The translations under genes and the position numbers were made by a program. Below, one piece after another: positions 16,212 through 22,896 of a DNA stretch of 64,000 nt; within the stretch, counting starts at the first letter, position 1, and each line of letters opens with the position of its first letter. Source of the DNA: Lutibacter litoralis (GTDB taxonomy: Bacteria; Bacteroidota; Bacteroidia; Flavobacteriales; Flavobacteriaceae); assembly GCF_014646675.1 (NCBI RefSeq), contig NZ_BMNS01000002.1, positions 124,001 through 188,000 of the forward strand. The letters run 5' to 3'. The notes below the pieces were generated by a model. The model ran no database searches. It saw only the letters and a program-made list of their open reading frames with translations, and was not told the DNA's origin.

Positions 16212-17081
16212 TCATTTCTTTTTTTGTTCACTATATGAAGCCATTGCTGAAGCAACACCATTAGCCATAAATAAACCTTGATGTCCAGCCATGGACATTT
16301 CAAATGGCAGTCCTGTATATGCTTTAACACCATGTCCAAAAACACCTGAGTCTTTTATTAAATGAGTTCCTATTCCTAACCACATAGAACCTATCGCGAT
16401 CCCTTTATTATTATCTATAAACGTATTAGTCCTATCCCAAAATGAATGATGAAATTCAGGTAAGTTTTTATTAATAGCATTAAATAATTCTATGCCACTT
16501 CTCATAATAAATTCAACTACAAAACCTAAAATAATTGAATGACTTAATATATGCCTATGAAAACCTATACCTACGCTTAAATCTGAATCTGGCAAACCCC
16601 CTTCGTGATCAATACCTCCTGCACTAGCAAAGTATACTAAGATTCCAATTGTATAGGCTGATATTATTTCAATTTTTTCTTCTTTAGATTTTAATATAAA
16701 TTCATTTTTAAAGATCATCGACTTATCTTTAACTTTTGAAACAAAACTTGAAATCTTTTCAGGAGAATTTTCTATTGCTTTTGTAGTGAAAAATAGATCC
16801 TTTTTAAACTCACTTTCAAATCCATTCTTTCTATATTTAGAATATTTGACTTTTGAAATATCACAAGCTTTACTAGAATAATTTCCTAGATTGTCTAAAA
16901 GATTTGAAAGAGTCTCTTTTTTAGAAAAATAAGTTTGCTTACCACTTTCTTTTATTATTAGCAATGACAATTTTATTAGATCCTCTTCAGAATAAGTTTT
17001 CCTTAAAGCAAATTTTAACTCATCAATAATTTGTTCTAAAATAAATTTTTGCTGAGAATTTAAAACAATAACTTTTTCCAT
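16212..17081 (-). CDS. Membrane-associated protein with possible metal site (289 aa), first-to-end gene of an unknown cassette
   Basis: The N-terminal 130 residues are helical and charged. The C-terminal half has hydrophobic segments and a run of potential metal ligands: DHE at 158-160, D165 and D167, HRH at 175-177 with SHS at 180-182, and GTH240LIKD244. The order D..D, H-R-H-x3-H-S, then H-x3-D is reminiscent of the YdjM/DUF457 membrane-bound metal-dependent hydrolases, but the similarity is by eye and not certain. A glycine-rich end (FGHGVKAYTGLPFEM) follows. The gene is last in a tight three-gene cassette (11 bp after the CFI-box gene). A defence or stress role is possible because of the island context. 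Confidence 0.55.
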   Translation of the reverse strand: MEKVIVLNSQQKFILEQIIDELKFALRKTYSEEDLIKLSLLIIKESGKQTYFSKKETLSNLLDNLGNYSSKACDISKVKYSKYRKNGFESEFKKDLFFTTKAIENSPEKISSFVSKVKDKSMIFKNEFILKSKEEKIEIISAYTIGILVYFASAGGIDHEGGLPDSDLSVGIGFHRHILSHSIILGFVVEFIMRSGIELFNAINKNLPEFHHSFWDRTNTFIDNNKGIAIGSMWLGIGTHLIKDSGVFGHGVKAYTGLPFEMSMAGHQGLFMANGVASAMASYSEQKKK

Positions 17082-17092
17082 AGTTCCTCTCT

Positions 17093-17794
17093 CTATTTTC
17101 TTTTAATCACAAATATAATAACCTTCAAAAGGCTCTTAACAAGAGTCTTTGGGAAATTGACAAATTCAAATAAACCCACTAGAAAAGGAGAATATCTATA
17201 ATATATCTCAATAAACTTCCTTCCTAATTCTGTTTTAAATAAAACCTCATCCCTATATTTCCTTAGTATAAGAACCTCTTTATGTTCATATGAATTGTAG
17301 GCATATGTTGCAATAAAACATCCTTCTGATTTTTCTTCGGAATTTGCGTTTTTAGGTTTTAAATAATATCCAGAATCATAATTTCTTTTAAAATGATCCG
17401 TCCAAACCTTTCCAGTGTGGATAGAGGAGGGTCCATTTAAACCAGCACTCATAGATTGCTCAATGCAAGGTTCTAAGTACTTATATGATTGTCTTAAAAT
17501 TGTATTTAAAATTTCAGGATTAGTTGATAATTCCTCTCTAATCAATTCTTCACCACCTGCCCATAAAAAGACATTAACAAATTCTCTTAATTTATTGTTG
17601 TATTCACTTTTCAAAAAGTCAACCGTATTCGATCTTAAAGTATAATCCTCTAGATTTTTATTATTTCTTAAAACAGCTGTATTTTGCTCAGCTAAATCAG
17701 TTATAGATCTACTTACTTCTGTGACTAAAAAATTATAATCTGAAAAACTTCTTTTATCTAGTCTTTTAATTGAATTTACTATTTCTGTTGCCAT
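17093..17794 (-). CDS. CFI-box C-terminal domain protein (233 aa)
   Basis: The first about 150 residues are helical and unrecognised. Residues 159-166 read CFIATYAY and are followed by a conserved stretch (EVLILRKYRDEVLFKTELGR, then FIEIYYRYSP) and a hydrophobic C-terminal tail at about 202-230. This matches the CFI-box C-terminal domain seen at the ends of many otherwise unrelated bacterial proteins (typical form CFIATAAYG...LRxFRD...LG...YYxxSP). That domain is thought to mark membrane association or processing, but its function is not established. It is the middle gene of a three-gene unit: 4 bp after the 110-residue gene and 11 bp before the 289-residue gene. Confidence 0.7.
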   Translation of the reverse strand: MATEIVNSIKRLDKRSFSDYNFLVTEVSRSITDLAEQNTAVLRNNKNLEDYTLRSNTVDFLKSEYNNKLREFVNVFLWAGGEELIREELSTNPEILNTILRQSYKYLEPCIEQSMSAGLNGPSSIHTGKVWTDHFKRNYDSGYYLKPKNANSEEKSEGCFIATYAYNSYEHKEVLILRKYRDEVLFKTELGRKFIEIYYRYSPFLVGLFEFVNFPKTLVKSLLKVIIFVIKRK

Positions 17795-17798
17795 ATAT

Positions 17799-18131
17799 TT
17801 ATTTTAAGTAATTTCTTTTTCTTAAATCTTGTCTAATAACCTCCATAGATTTACTCAATTCATAATTCCTAAATTTTATTGCTTTCAAAAGAGCATTTAG
17901 ATTTTGATTATGTCCATCTTTTTCAATTTTTACTAATAATTCTGCCAATTCTAAAGATTTTTCTTCATCAATCAGCTTCCTAATTTCATTAGGTATGCTG
18001 TTGTAATGTTCAGTTGAGAATTGATTTGAAGATTGAAACCTTGTTTTTTCAACAGGTATGGTAGGTTTAGATCGTGACATAAAACCTCCAATTATTCCAA
18101 GAATAACAAGTATTGCTATAAATGTTCCCAT
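17799..18131 (-). CDS. Small membrane-anchored protein (110 aa), first gene of the cassette
   Basis: An N-terminal transmembrane helix (GTFIAILVILGIIGGFM, residues 2-18) is followed by a polar linker and a helical cytoplasmic or periplasmic domain (residues 45-110), rich in Lys, Glu and Leu with a repeated pattern resembling a single helical hairpin. No family is recognised. It heads the three-gene cassette and is transcribed away from a divergent HTH gene, with 128 bp between the two starts holding two palindromic sites. Confidence 0.6.
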   Translation of the reverse strand: MGTFIAILVILGIIGGFMSRSKPTIPVEKTRFQSSNQFSTEHYNSIPNEIRKLIDEEKSLELAELLVKIEKDGHNQNLNALLKAIKFRNYELSKSMEVIRQDLRKRNYLK

Positions 18132-18209
18132 TTGTTAAATTTTTAAATAATACGTGATGAGCAATTTCAAAGTAATTATCATATCAAATATAATAAATAA
18201 TCACAGGAA

Positions 18210-18227
18210 CGCGTCCTATAGTCCGCG
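18210..18227. promoter_or_regulatory. GC-rich palindromic operator candidate
   Basis: The 18-bp sequence has the form CGCG-TC-CTATAG-TC-CGCG: symmetric outer CGCG boxes and a symmetric CTATAG centre. It lies in the divergent intergenic region between the 110-residue gene and the HTH gene and is strikingly GC-rich for its surroundings. An operator bound by the adjacent HTH protein is the simplest reading. Confidence 0.4.
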
Positions 18228-18235
18228 CTTTTTAT

Positions 18236-18259
18236 ACAAACAAAATATTCTTTTGTTGT
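18236..18259. promoter_or_regulatory. Inverted repeat abutting the HTH gene start
   Basis: ACAAACAAAA is mirrored by TTTTGTTGT (one base of asymmetry) around TATTC, immediately before the ATG at 18260. It could be an autoregulatory operator for the HTH gene. Confidence 0.35.
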
Positions 18260-18481
18260 ATGATTGATATTAACAAAAAAATTTGTAATTATATTTCTGA
18301 TAATTGGATTAGTGAAAGTAAATCAAATAGGAGTTTTGCTATCGATCATAATATTGATGAAAAGACTGTAAGAAAGATTTTAAAAGAAGAGGGCTATAGA
18401 ATCCCTATAAATACACTTCATAAAATTTGTGAATCAAGAGAATTGAAGTTGTCTTCTTTTTTTAAGTTATTGGAAATTTAA
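18260..18481 (+). CDS. Cro/CI-type HTH regulator (73 aa)
   Basis: The protein is a single helix-turn-helix domain. SNRSFAIDHNIDEKTVRKIL at about residues 22-41 is the HTH core, followed by the usual helix that ends PINTLHKICESRELKLSSFF, as in XRE-family repressors of about 70 residues. It is divergently transcribed from the three-gene cassette and is the only plus-strand protein gene in the island part of the window. It probably represses itself and the cassette through the palindromes in the 128-bp gap. That regulation is inferred. Confidence 0.75.
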   Translation: MIDINKKICNYISDNWISESKSNRSFAIDHNIDEKTVRKILKEEGYRIPINTLHKICESRELKLSSFFKLLEI

Positions 18482-18499
18482 AGCGTATACTTCTTTTTT

Positions 18500-19198
18500 T
18501 TAAGCACTTTTTTTCTTACCTCTCAACTCTTCTAAATATTTTTCTATATTTGATTTACACCACTCCTCTCTTTTTAAACTTGGTTTAAACCCAACTGCAA
18601 GAGTCAATTCTTCATCCATAATTTTACGCACTTTAAAATAATACTCTTCGGTTGTTGTTATACTATCATGAATAGTGAAAATTGGCGCTTCTGGAATTTC
18701 TTTTGAGATCCTCTTTGCAATTACATCAATAATCAAATAACTCTCAATTCTTTGTAACAGAATAGGCAATACAGTTTTGTTTTTACGCTTTAATATTGAG
18801 AATAAATTATAAACTTCAGTAAATTTCTTTTTAAACAATCTTTTTTTCTCAGCACCTTTTTGACCAATAAACCTGTTGTCAGTAAATAGAACTTCAAACA
18901 CAACGCTTTTGACACTCTCCCTATCCTTAAATTCTTCGCCTAATTCATCAACAAAAACATGCTCTAAATACTCATACAACTCTCCTTTTAAAACTAATAG
19001 CATATACTCGTCAAACCCTTTAAATTCAATAGCTCTATCAATTTCTCCCCACATAATGTAAGAATCTATATCTGAAAATATCTTATAAATATTTAATTTA
19101 TTTCTATTTATTGGATTTCTCCTTGGTACTTTATGCATAATATCTTGAATATTCAATAATTTTGTTTTTTTTTGTTTTTTTTTTTTTTTTTTGACCAA
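18500..19198 (-). CDS. Polymerase-like protein, second part (motifs B and C), in -1 frame
   Basis: This frame opens within or just before an 18-A run (alternative TTG start at 19198; first ATG at 19138, MHKVPRRNP) and encodes the C-terminal half of what looks like one protein with the 19153-19947 gene. R93-ESVK97-SVVFEVLF resembles motif B (R-x3-K...) of family A DNA polymerases and single-subunit RNA polymerases. IFTIH177-D178-SIT resembles their motif C (HD). The preceding QRIESYLIIDVIAKRI helix fits the palm/fingers arrangement. The gene lacks an obvious independent start region, and its frame is -1 relative to the upstream part. A natural slippage product, a broken gene, or a homopolymer sequencing error are the three readings. 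Confidence 0.6.
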   Translation of the reverse strand: MVKKKKKKQKKTKLLNIQDIMHKVPRRNPINRNKLNIYKIFSDIDSYIMWGEIDRAIEFKGFDEYMLLVLKGELYEYLEHVFVDELGEEFKDRESVKSVVFEVLFTDNRFIGQKGAEKKRLFKKKFTEVYNLFSILKRKNKTVLPILLQRIESYLIIDVIAKRISKEIPEAPIFTIHDSITTTEEYYFKVRKIMDEELTLAVGFKPSLKREEWCKSNIEKYLEELRGKKKSA

Positions 19199-19947
19199 AA
19201 ATCATAATTAAACAATAATAAGCTAAGATATGGTTGACTATTTTTAATATCTATTGAAATTAATTTTTCCCCGTTATAGGTCAAAGTATTTCTTAATATA
19301 CTTCTTAAATTTGTTAAATTAGAATGAAATCTGCGAGAAGTATTATCTATACTTAAAGAAAAATTTTGATTTTTGATTTTGGATATAGTCAACATAGAAT
19401 TATTATATTTATTTACACATCTATTTTTTCTCTCATTACAAATTTTGATTTCATTTGAACATAACCAATATTCCTCAGCAATAAATTTAAGAGCATAATC
19501 TTCATCTATTTCCAATTTAGAATTAAAAAAAAAATTTGACAAGTATTTATAGGTTCTCACAGTTTTGAGCTTAGCTTTTTCTTCCCTTTTTAATGTTTGA
19601 ATAAGTGTGAAATCTTCCATTAAATAAACCTTAATTTTTGTAAAATACCTTTTTGACAATCTATAGCCTTTTGACTTTTCACCTGGTCTATAATAATTAT
19701 CTGACTTAATAACTTTTGAATCAATTAAATAATTCAAATAAGCTTTGTAGTTATTTACTACAACCTTAAGTTTTCTAGAGTTTAAAGGAATAAAGAAATT
19801 CGTTTTTAAGCCTTCTACAGGATAATTACAAATCGTCAACAAGTTGATTACATATGCCAATTTATCCTTCTTAAAAGCCTTTATTTGAACTGGATTCCTT
19901 TCTATCAATTCATCTAAATCTAAATTATGAGGCAAGTATATTCTCAT
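19153..19947 (-). CDS. Polymerase-like protein, first part (motif A), ends after poly-A run
   Basis: The N-terminal about 200 residues are helical and unrecognised. Near the end comes NTSRRFHSNLTNLRSILRN and then LISID233-IKNSQPYLSLLLF, a motif-A-like palm segment (catalytic Asp followed by a helix) as in family A type polymerases. The frame then runs into a lysine/asparagine tail encoded by A-runs and stops at 19153. Motifs B and C continue in the -1 frame at 18500-19198. Together they would make a protein of about 470 residues, probably a replication protein of the mobile element. The start at 19947 lies 2 bp after the HTH gene at 19950, so the two are co-transcribed. Confidence 0.6.
   Translation of the reverse strand: MRIYLPHNLDLDELIERNPVQIKAFKKDKLAYVINLLTICNYPVEGLKTNFFIPLNSRKLKVVVNNYKAYLNYLIDSKVIKSDNYYRPGEKSKGYRLSKRYFTKIKVYLMEDFTLIQTLKREEKAKLKTVRTYKYLSNFFFNSKLEIDEDYALKFIAEEYWLCSNEIKICNERKNRCVNKYNNSMLTISKIKNQNFSLSIDNTSRRFHSNLTNLRSILRNTLTYNGEKLISIDIKNSQPYLSLLLFNYDFWSKKKKKNKKKQNY
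19165..19192 (-). other. Poly-A slippery tract (A18-C-A9 on minus strand)
   Basis: On the coding (minus) strand the junction of the two polymerase-like frames is A18, C, A9. Such a run allows both ribosomal -1 slippage on A-AAA-AAA and RNA-polymerase slippage. A gain of one A, or a -1 shift, joins the first part to the second part in frame. It is also exactly the sort of site where sequencing errors arise. Confidence 0.6.
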
Positions 19948-19949
19948 AA

Positions 19950-20231
19950 TCAGTTTGTTCGAATTAATAACTCTTCTATTTCACTCCTTTTGTAATAGAT
20001 TCTTCCTGAACCAGAAATACCATAGCTTTTTAACTTGCCCTTTTTGGACCAATTATGAATGCTACTTAAGTCGACCTTAAACATTTCAGCGACTTCATTA
20101 CGTGTAAGTAATTCTTCTGGTTCTTTAGGTTTGAAATTCTTTTTTAAATCCTCTATTTTAGAATTAATGGCTTTGATAATACCATCTTGCAGTTGTTCAG
20201 GAGTAATCTGAATTAATTGAATAGTCTTCAT
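19950..20231 (-). CDS. Excisionase-type helix-turn-helix protein (93 aa)
   Basis: The C-terminal half is a MerR/excisionase-like HTH_17 domain: ELLTRNEVAEMFKVDLSSIH with the recognition helix followed by NWSKKGKLKSYGI and a wing (GRIYYKRSEIEELL). The N-terminal helix (ITPEQLQDGIIKAINSK) resembles that of the HTH protein at 13471-13764. It is the first gene of a pair with the polymerase-like gene (2-bp gap). It may regulate replication or excision of the island. A CCGAT-AA-ATCGG palindrome lies about 75 bp upstream. Confidence 0.8.
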   Translation of the reverse strand: MKTIQLIQITPEQLQDGIIKAINSKIEDLKKNFKPKEPEELLTRNEVAEMFKVDLSSIHNWSKKGKLKSYGISGSGRIYYKRSEIEELLIRTN

Positions 20232-20303
20232 TATCGAAAATTTTAATTGTTAAACTTTCGACAAATTTCAGACGGAATCAATTCCTATCAACAGTTGTTT
20301 TTT

Positions 20304-20315
20304 CCGATAAATCGG
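20304..20315. promoter_or_regulatory. 12-bp palindrome upstream of HTH gene
   Basis: CCGATAAATCGG (CCGAT, AA, ATCGG) lies in the 107-bp gap between the 254-residue gene and the HTH gene. It could be a binding site for the HTH protein. There is no T-run suited to a terminator on the minus strand. Confidence 0.3.
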
Positions 20316-20338
20316 TAAAGTATTGAATACACTCTAAA

Positions 20339-21103
20339 CTAATTGAAAACTAAGTCATAATTATTTATTCTAAATAGAGCATTTGATTTTTTTTCGGTAG
20401 AGAAGGATTCCTTTTCTAACATATAATCTAATGTCTTTTCATTAATGAATTTATTTTCATTTAACCACGTCATATACTGAGTATGAGATCTTTTTTTGAT
20501 CCTCTCTTCTCTTTTCATTCTTTGAATTAAATAACTATAATCTGGAAACGAATTAATAATATAACTTTTTACATAAATCTTAAAATTATTATAATCACTA
20601 AACGAACTAAATAGTTCAGGGAAATCTGTGTCTTTTGCTTTGTTTAAATAAAATTTAAGATAAGTAATTACTTCAGTAATAAAATACGACTTAGTAAACC
20701 CCAAAAAATCTTTTTGAATAAAATAGTAATAGTCCGCTAGTTTTTCATATTGCGCTCTTTTATGAGGAAAAGATAAATCTGTATATAATTTTGTTTTTTT
20801 ATCCATTTTCAAAATATCATCAATTCTATAATATCCTGAATTATTAATAAAAAAATATTTATTTATCGCTTCAGAGGTTACTTTGAGTACAGGATCTTCA
20901 AGGGCTTTTTTCAATGCAATTATTTCCTCGTCCGCATAACGTATAAAATCTTTGTTCTCCGCTGCCTCCCAATTGATTTCAATTTCATTTTTTAGATTTT
21001 GAATTAGATTATTTATTTCATCTAAAAAATCACAAAATGTATTATCATCTATTAATTGATATTTTAATAAATCCGTTAATTTATTTAGCTCACCATATTC
21101 CAT
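20339..21103 (-). CDS. Hypothetical protein (254 aa) coupled to the integrase
   Basis: A soluble, helix-rich, tyrosine- and lysine-rich protein that I do not recognise. It has coiled-coil-like helices near the N-terminus (INNLIQNLKNEIEINWEAAE) and a basic stretch RMKREERIKKRSHTQYMTWL at about 203-222. Its ATG overlaps the integrase stop by one base (TAATG), so the two are translationally coupled. Similar small proteins directly follow integrases in many Bacteroidetes elements. A role in recombination or replication is only inferred from position. Confidence 0.6.
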   Translation of the reverse strand: MEYGELNKLTDLLKYQLIDDNTFCDFLDEINNLIQNLKNEIEINWEAAENKDFIRYADEEIIALKKALEDPVLKVTSEAINKYFFINNSGYYRIDDILKMDKKTKLYTDLSFPHKRAQYEKLADYYYFIQKDFLGFTKSYFITEVITYLKFYLNKAKDTDFPELFSSFSDYNNFKIYVKSYIINSFPDYSYLIQRMKREERIKKRSHTQYMTWLNENKFINEKTLDYMLEKESFSTEKKSNALFRINNYDLVFN

Positions 21104-22437
21104 TATTCATTAACTTTTAAATTATTTGAAACTACATGAACTTTATTCTCCTTAGATCCTTTAATAGCTTCTTTTGACCAAATTTCAGCCAATTGTAATC
21201 CATAATCTATAGGTTTCTTTCCAATATATTCTAGAAACATTTTCTCAGTACTGTGAGCTGTTATATTCATAAGTAACGGAGTAGGATATTTTCTATTAGC
21301 ATAAAAGTTACTGGCAAAACTTCTCCTACATATATGAGATGAAATCAATTTGTACTTCTCATATTTACCACTTTCATATCTATCAGTTTTATCATTATAT
21401 CTATTTCCTTCAACTACATCATTAATTTCAGCTATTTGACTTAATTGCTTTAAATATCTATTAAACAAAACATTATTGGTCTCTAGAAGCTTATTGAATA
21501 AAGGAGGGAATTCACCATTATATTTATCTAAAACACTTCTTACTTCTTGATGAATTGGTATTTGAACTAGTTTATTGGTTTTAGTTTGTGTCAAAACAAT
21601 GAACTCAAAATTTTGAATACGCTGAATCATACTTTTATTCATTCGCATTAAATCGGATACCCGCTGCCCCGTATAGCAACCTATCAAAAGCCAGTCTCTT
21701 GCAACCTGGTGATTTTCATTTATAAATTCTTTATTTTTAATTTTTCCAATATCTTCAAAAGACAACGTCACAATAGGAGATTTTACAGTAAACCCTTTAA
21801 AATGTTGAATTTGACTACTAATTTGAATGCCATTACGTTGAGCATCTAAACATATTGTTTTTACAACTTTTAGATATCTACCTACAGTATTATCCGAAAG
21901 CTTATCAACCTCACTCAAATACTTCATAAATTCCTTATGAAATTTTAAATCAACATCGGTAACTAAAAGTTTCTTTCCTCTGATCTTTTCAAAATTCTTT
22001 AGCTTGTTAACTATTGTCTGATATTTCTTTTTTGTTGATAATGAAACTCCCTTTTTATTATCTTGAGAAACCCTATAATTTAGTTCTTTTACAAAATTAT
22101 CTCCATAAACAGTTAAATAATCTAATTCATTAAGAACAATTCTTTTAAAATGAATATCAATTTTTTGCTGCAACCAATCACCCGAAATAATTTCTCCAGA
22201 ACTGTTACCTTCGTTAAGATTTTTCAGAATTACAGCAGATAAATTCTTTAACTTAGTTAATAATCCCTTGTTATCGGTATTGTTTTGTTTCGGTAACCCT
22301 GTTCTCCCACTCCAATCTTTTGAGTCAATGGTTTGTCCAATTTTCCTCTTAAATGATGTAGTTCTATCAATAGATAATCTTAAATAAATAGGTGCACTAT
22401 CTGATTTACTTTGAAGTAAATATTTAATTGTTGCCAT
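21103..22437 (-). CDS. Tyrosine recombinase / phage-type integrase (444 aa)
   Basis: The protein has the layout of Bacteroidetes integrases: an Arm-DNA-binding N-terminus (residues 1-100), a SAM-like core-binding domain (about 105-205), and a catalytic domain. Catalytic residues are visible: R259 in TGQRVSD, a probable Lys near 287-289, H368-xx-R371 in SHICRRSFAS, H395 in TAHS, and nucleophile Y404 in FLEYIGK. It is intact. It sits at the right edge of the island, with an 11-bp tandem repeat 52-74 bp upstream and a tmRNA/tRNA-like fragment about 200 bp upstream. It probably catalyses integration and excision of the whole region to its left. Confidence 0.92.
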   Translation of the reverse strand: MATIKYLLQSKSDSAPIYLRLSIDRTTSFKRKIGQTIDSKDWSGRTGLPKQNNTDNKGLLTKLKNLSAVILKNLNEGNSSGEIISGDWLQQKIDIHFKRIVLNELDYLTVYGDNFVKELNYRVSQDNKKGVSLSTKKKYQTIVNKLKNFEKIRGKKLLVTDVDLKFHKEFMKYLSEVDKLSDNTVGRYLKVVKTICLDAQRNGIQISSQIQHFKGFTVKSPIVTLSFEDIGKIKNKEFINENHQVARDWLLIGCYTGQRVSDLMRMNKSMIQRIQNFEFIVLTQTKTNKLVQIPIHQEVRSVLDKYNGEFPPLFNKLLETNNVLFNRYLKQLSQIAEINDVVEGNRYNDKTDRYESGKYEKYKLISSHICRRSFASNFYANRKYPTPLLMNITAHSTEKMFLEYIGKKPIDYGLQLAEIWSKEAIKGSKENKVHVVSNNLKVNE

Positions 22438-22489
22438 CTGCGATGATTTTGATTAATAAAATTATAGGTTATTTAGTTACTGACCAAAG

Positions 22490-22511
22490 TTTAGTCAGCA
22501 TTTAGTCAGCA
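22490..22511. repeat. Tandem 11-bp repeat next to integrase
   Basis: TTTAGTCAGCA occurs twice in direct succession (22490-22500 and 22501-22511), and a related TTTAGTTACTGAC precedes them. Repeats of this size and spacing beside an integrase are typical of arm-type binding sites for the integrase or an excisionase. Confidence 0.5.
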
Positions 22512-22639
22512 TTATATCCATCCCGTTAAATAGTATTAAATACCATTCAACAAATATGTTATTTGAAATGCAATGTGAAGTATTGATTTTATTGATGCCT
22601 GCTACTCTCTAGTAGTGTAATCGTAAATATAAATGTGAG

Positions 22640-22666
22640 CCCAAGAATCTCCCGGCGTCTCCACTA
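22640..22666 (+). other. Candidate attachment site: tmRNA/tRNA 3'-end-like fragment
   Basis: CTCCCGGCGTCTCCA followed by CTA looks like the T-stem and acceptor end of a tmRNA or tRNA, and is strongly GC-rich in AT-rich surroundings. No upstream body of such a gene is present, so this is a fragment. Integrative elements that insert into the 3' end of tmRNA or tRNA genes leave the intact gene at one end and such a fragment at the other. The plus orientation predicts the intact gene on the plus strand beyond the left edge of the window. Confidence 0.5.
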
Positions 22667-22896
22667 TTATAAGTTTTATTAATTATACTTTTTATTTTAT
22701 TATTCATTCAAACAATCTTTTTCTAGATTATTTTACCTTGATTTTAAGCCCTTTACTATCTTCTTTTAAAAAACAGAAGTCTTTTAACACAATAAAAAAC
22801 ATTAAGGATTTTTGAATAAAATGTAATCAAATTATTTAGTTTGATTATATTCACATTCTCATATATTCTTTTAGAAAAAAATTATTTATAATTATT

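Larger units (their letters stand above)
22438..22896. other. Junction region between island and core chromosome
   Basis: The 459 bp between the integrase start and the NhaC gene hold the integrase promoter region, an 11-bp tandem repeat, and a tmRNA/tRNA 3'-end-like fragment. The part to the right of about 22670 shows only AT-rich sequence and presumably the NhaC promoter, in which I found no clear TAnnTTTG element. Confidence 0.5.

Noticed and set aside
16085-18490. Recurrence of GCGTATAC at 16092 and 18483 as a transfer-origin repeat
   Set aside because: Two copies of an 8-mer 2.4 kb apart are not enough evidence and no larger symmetric structure surrounds them.
22640-22666. A complete tRNA or tmRNA gene
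   Set aside because: Only the 3'-end-like portion is present; no D-arm, anticodon arm or tag-peptide region lies upstream.
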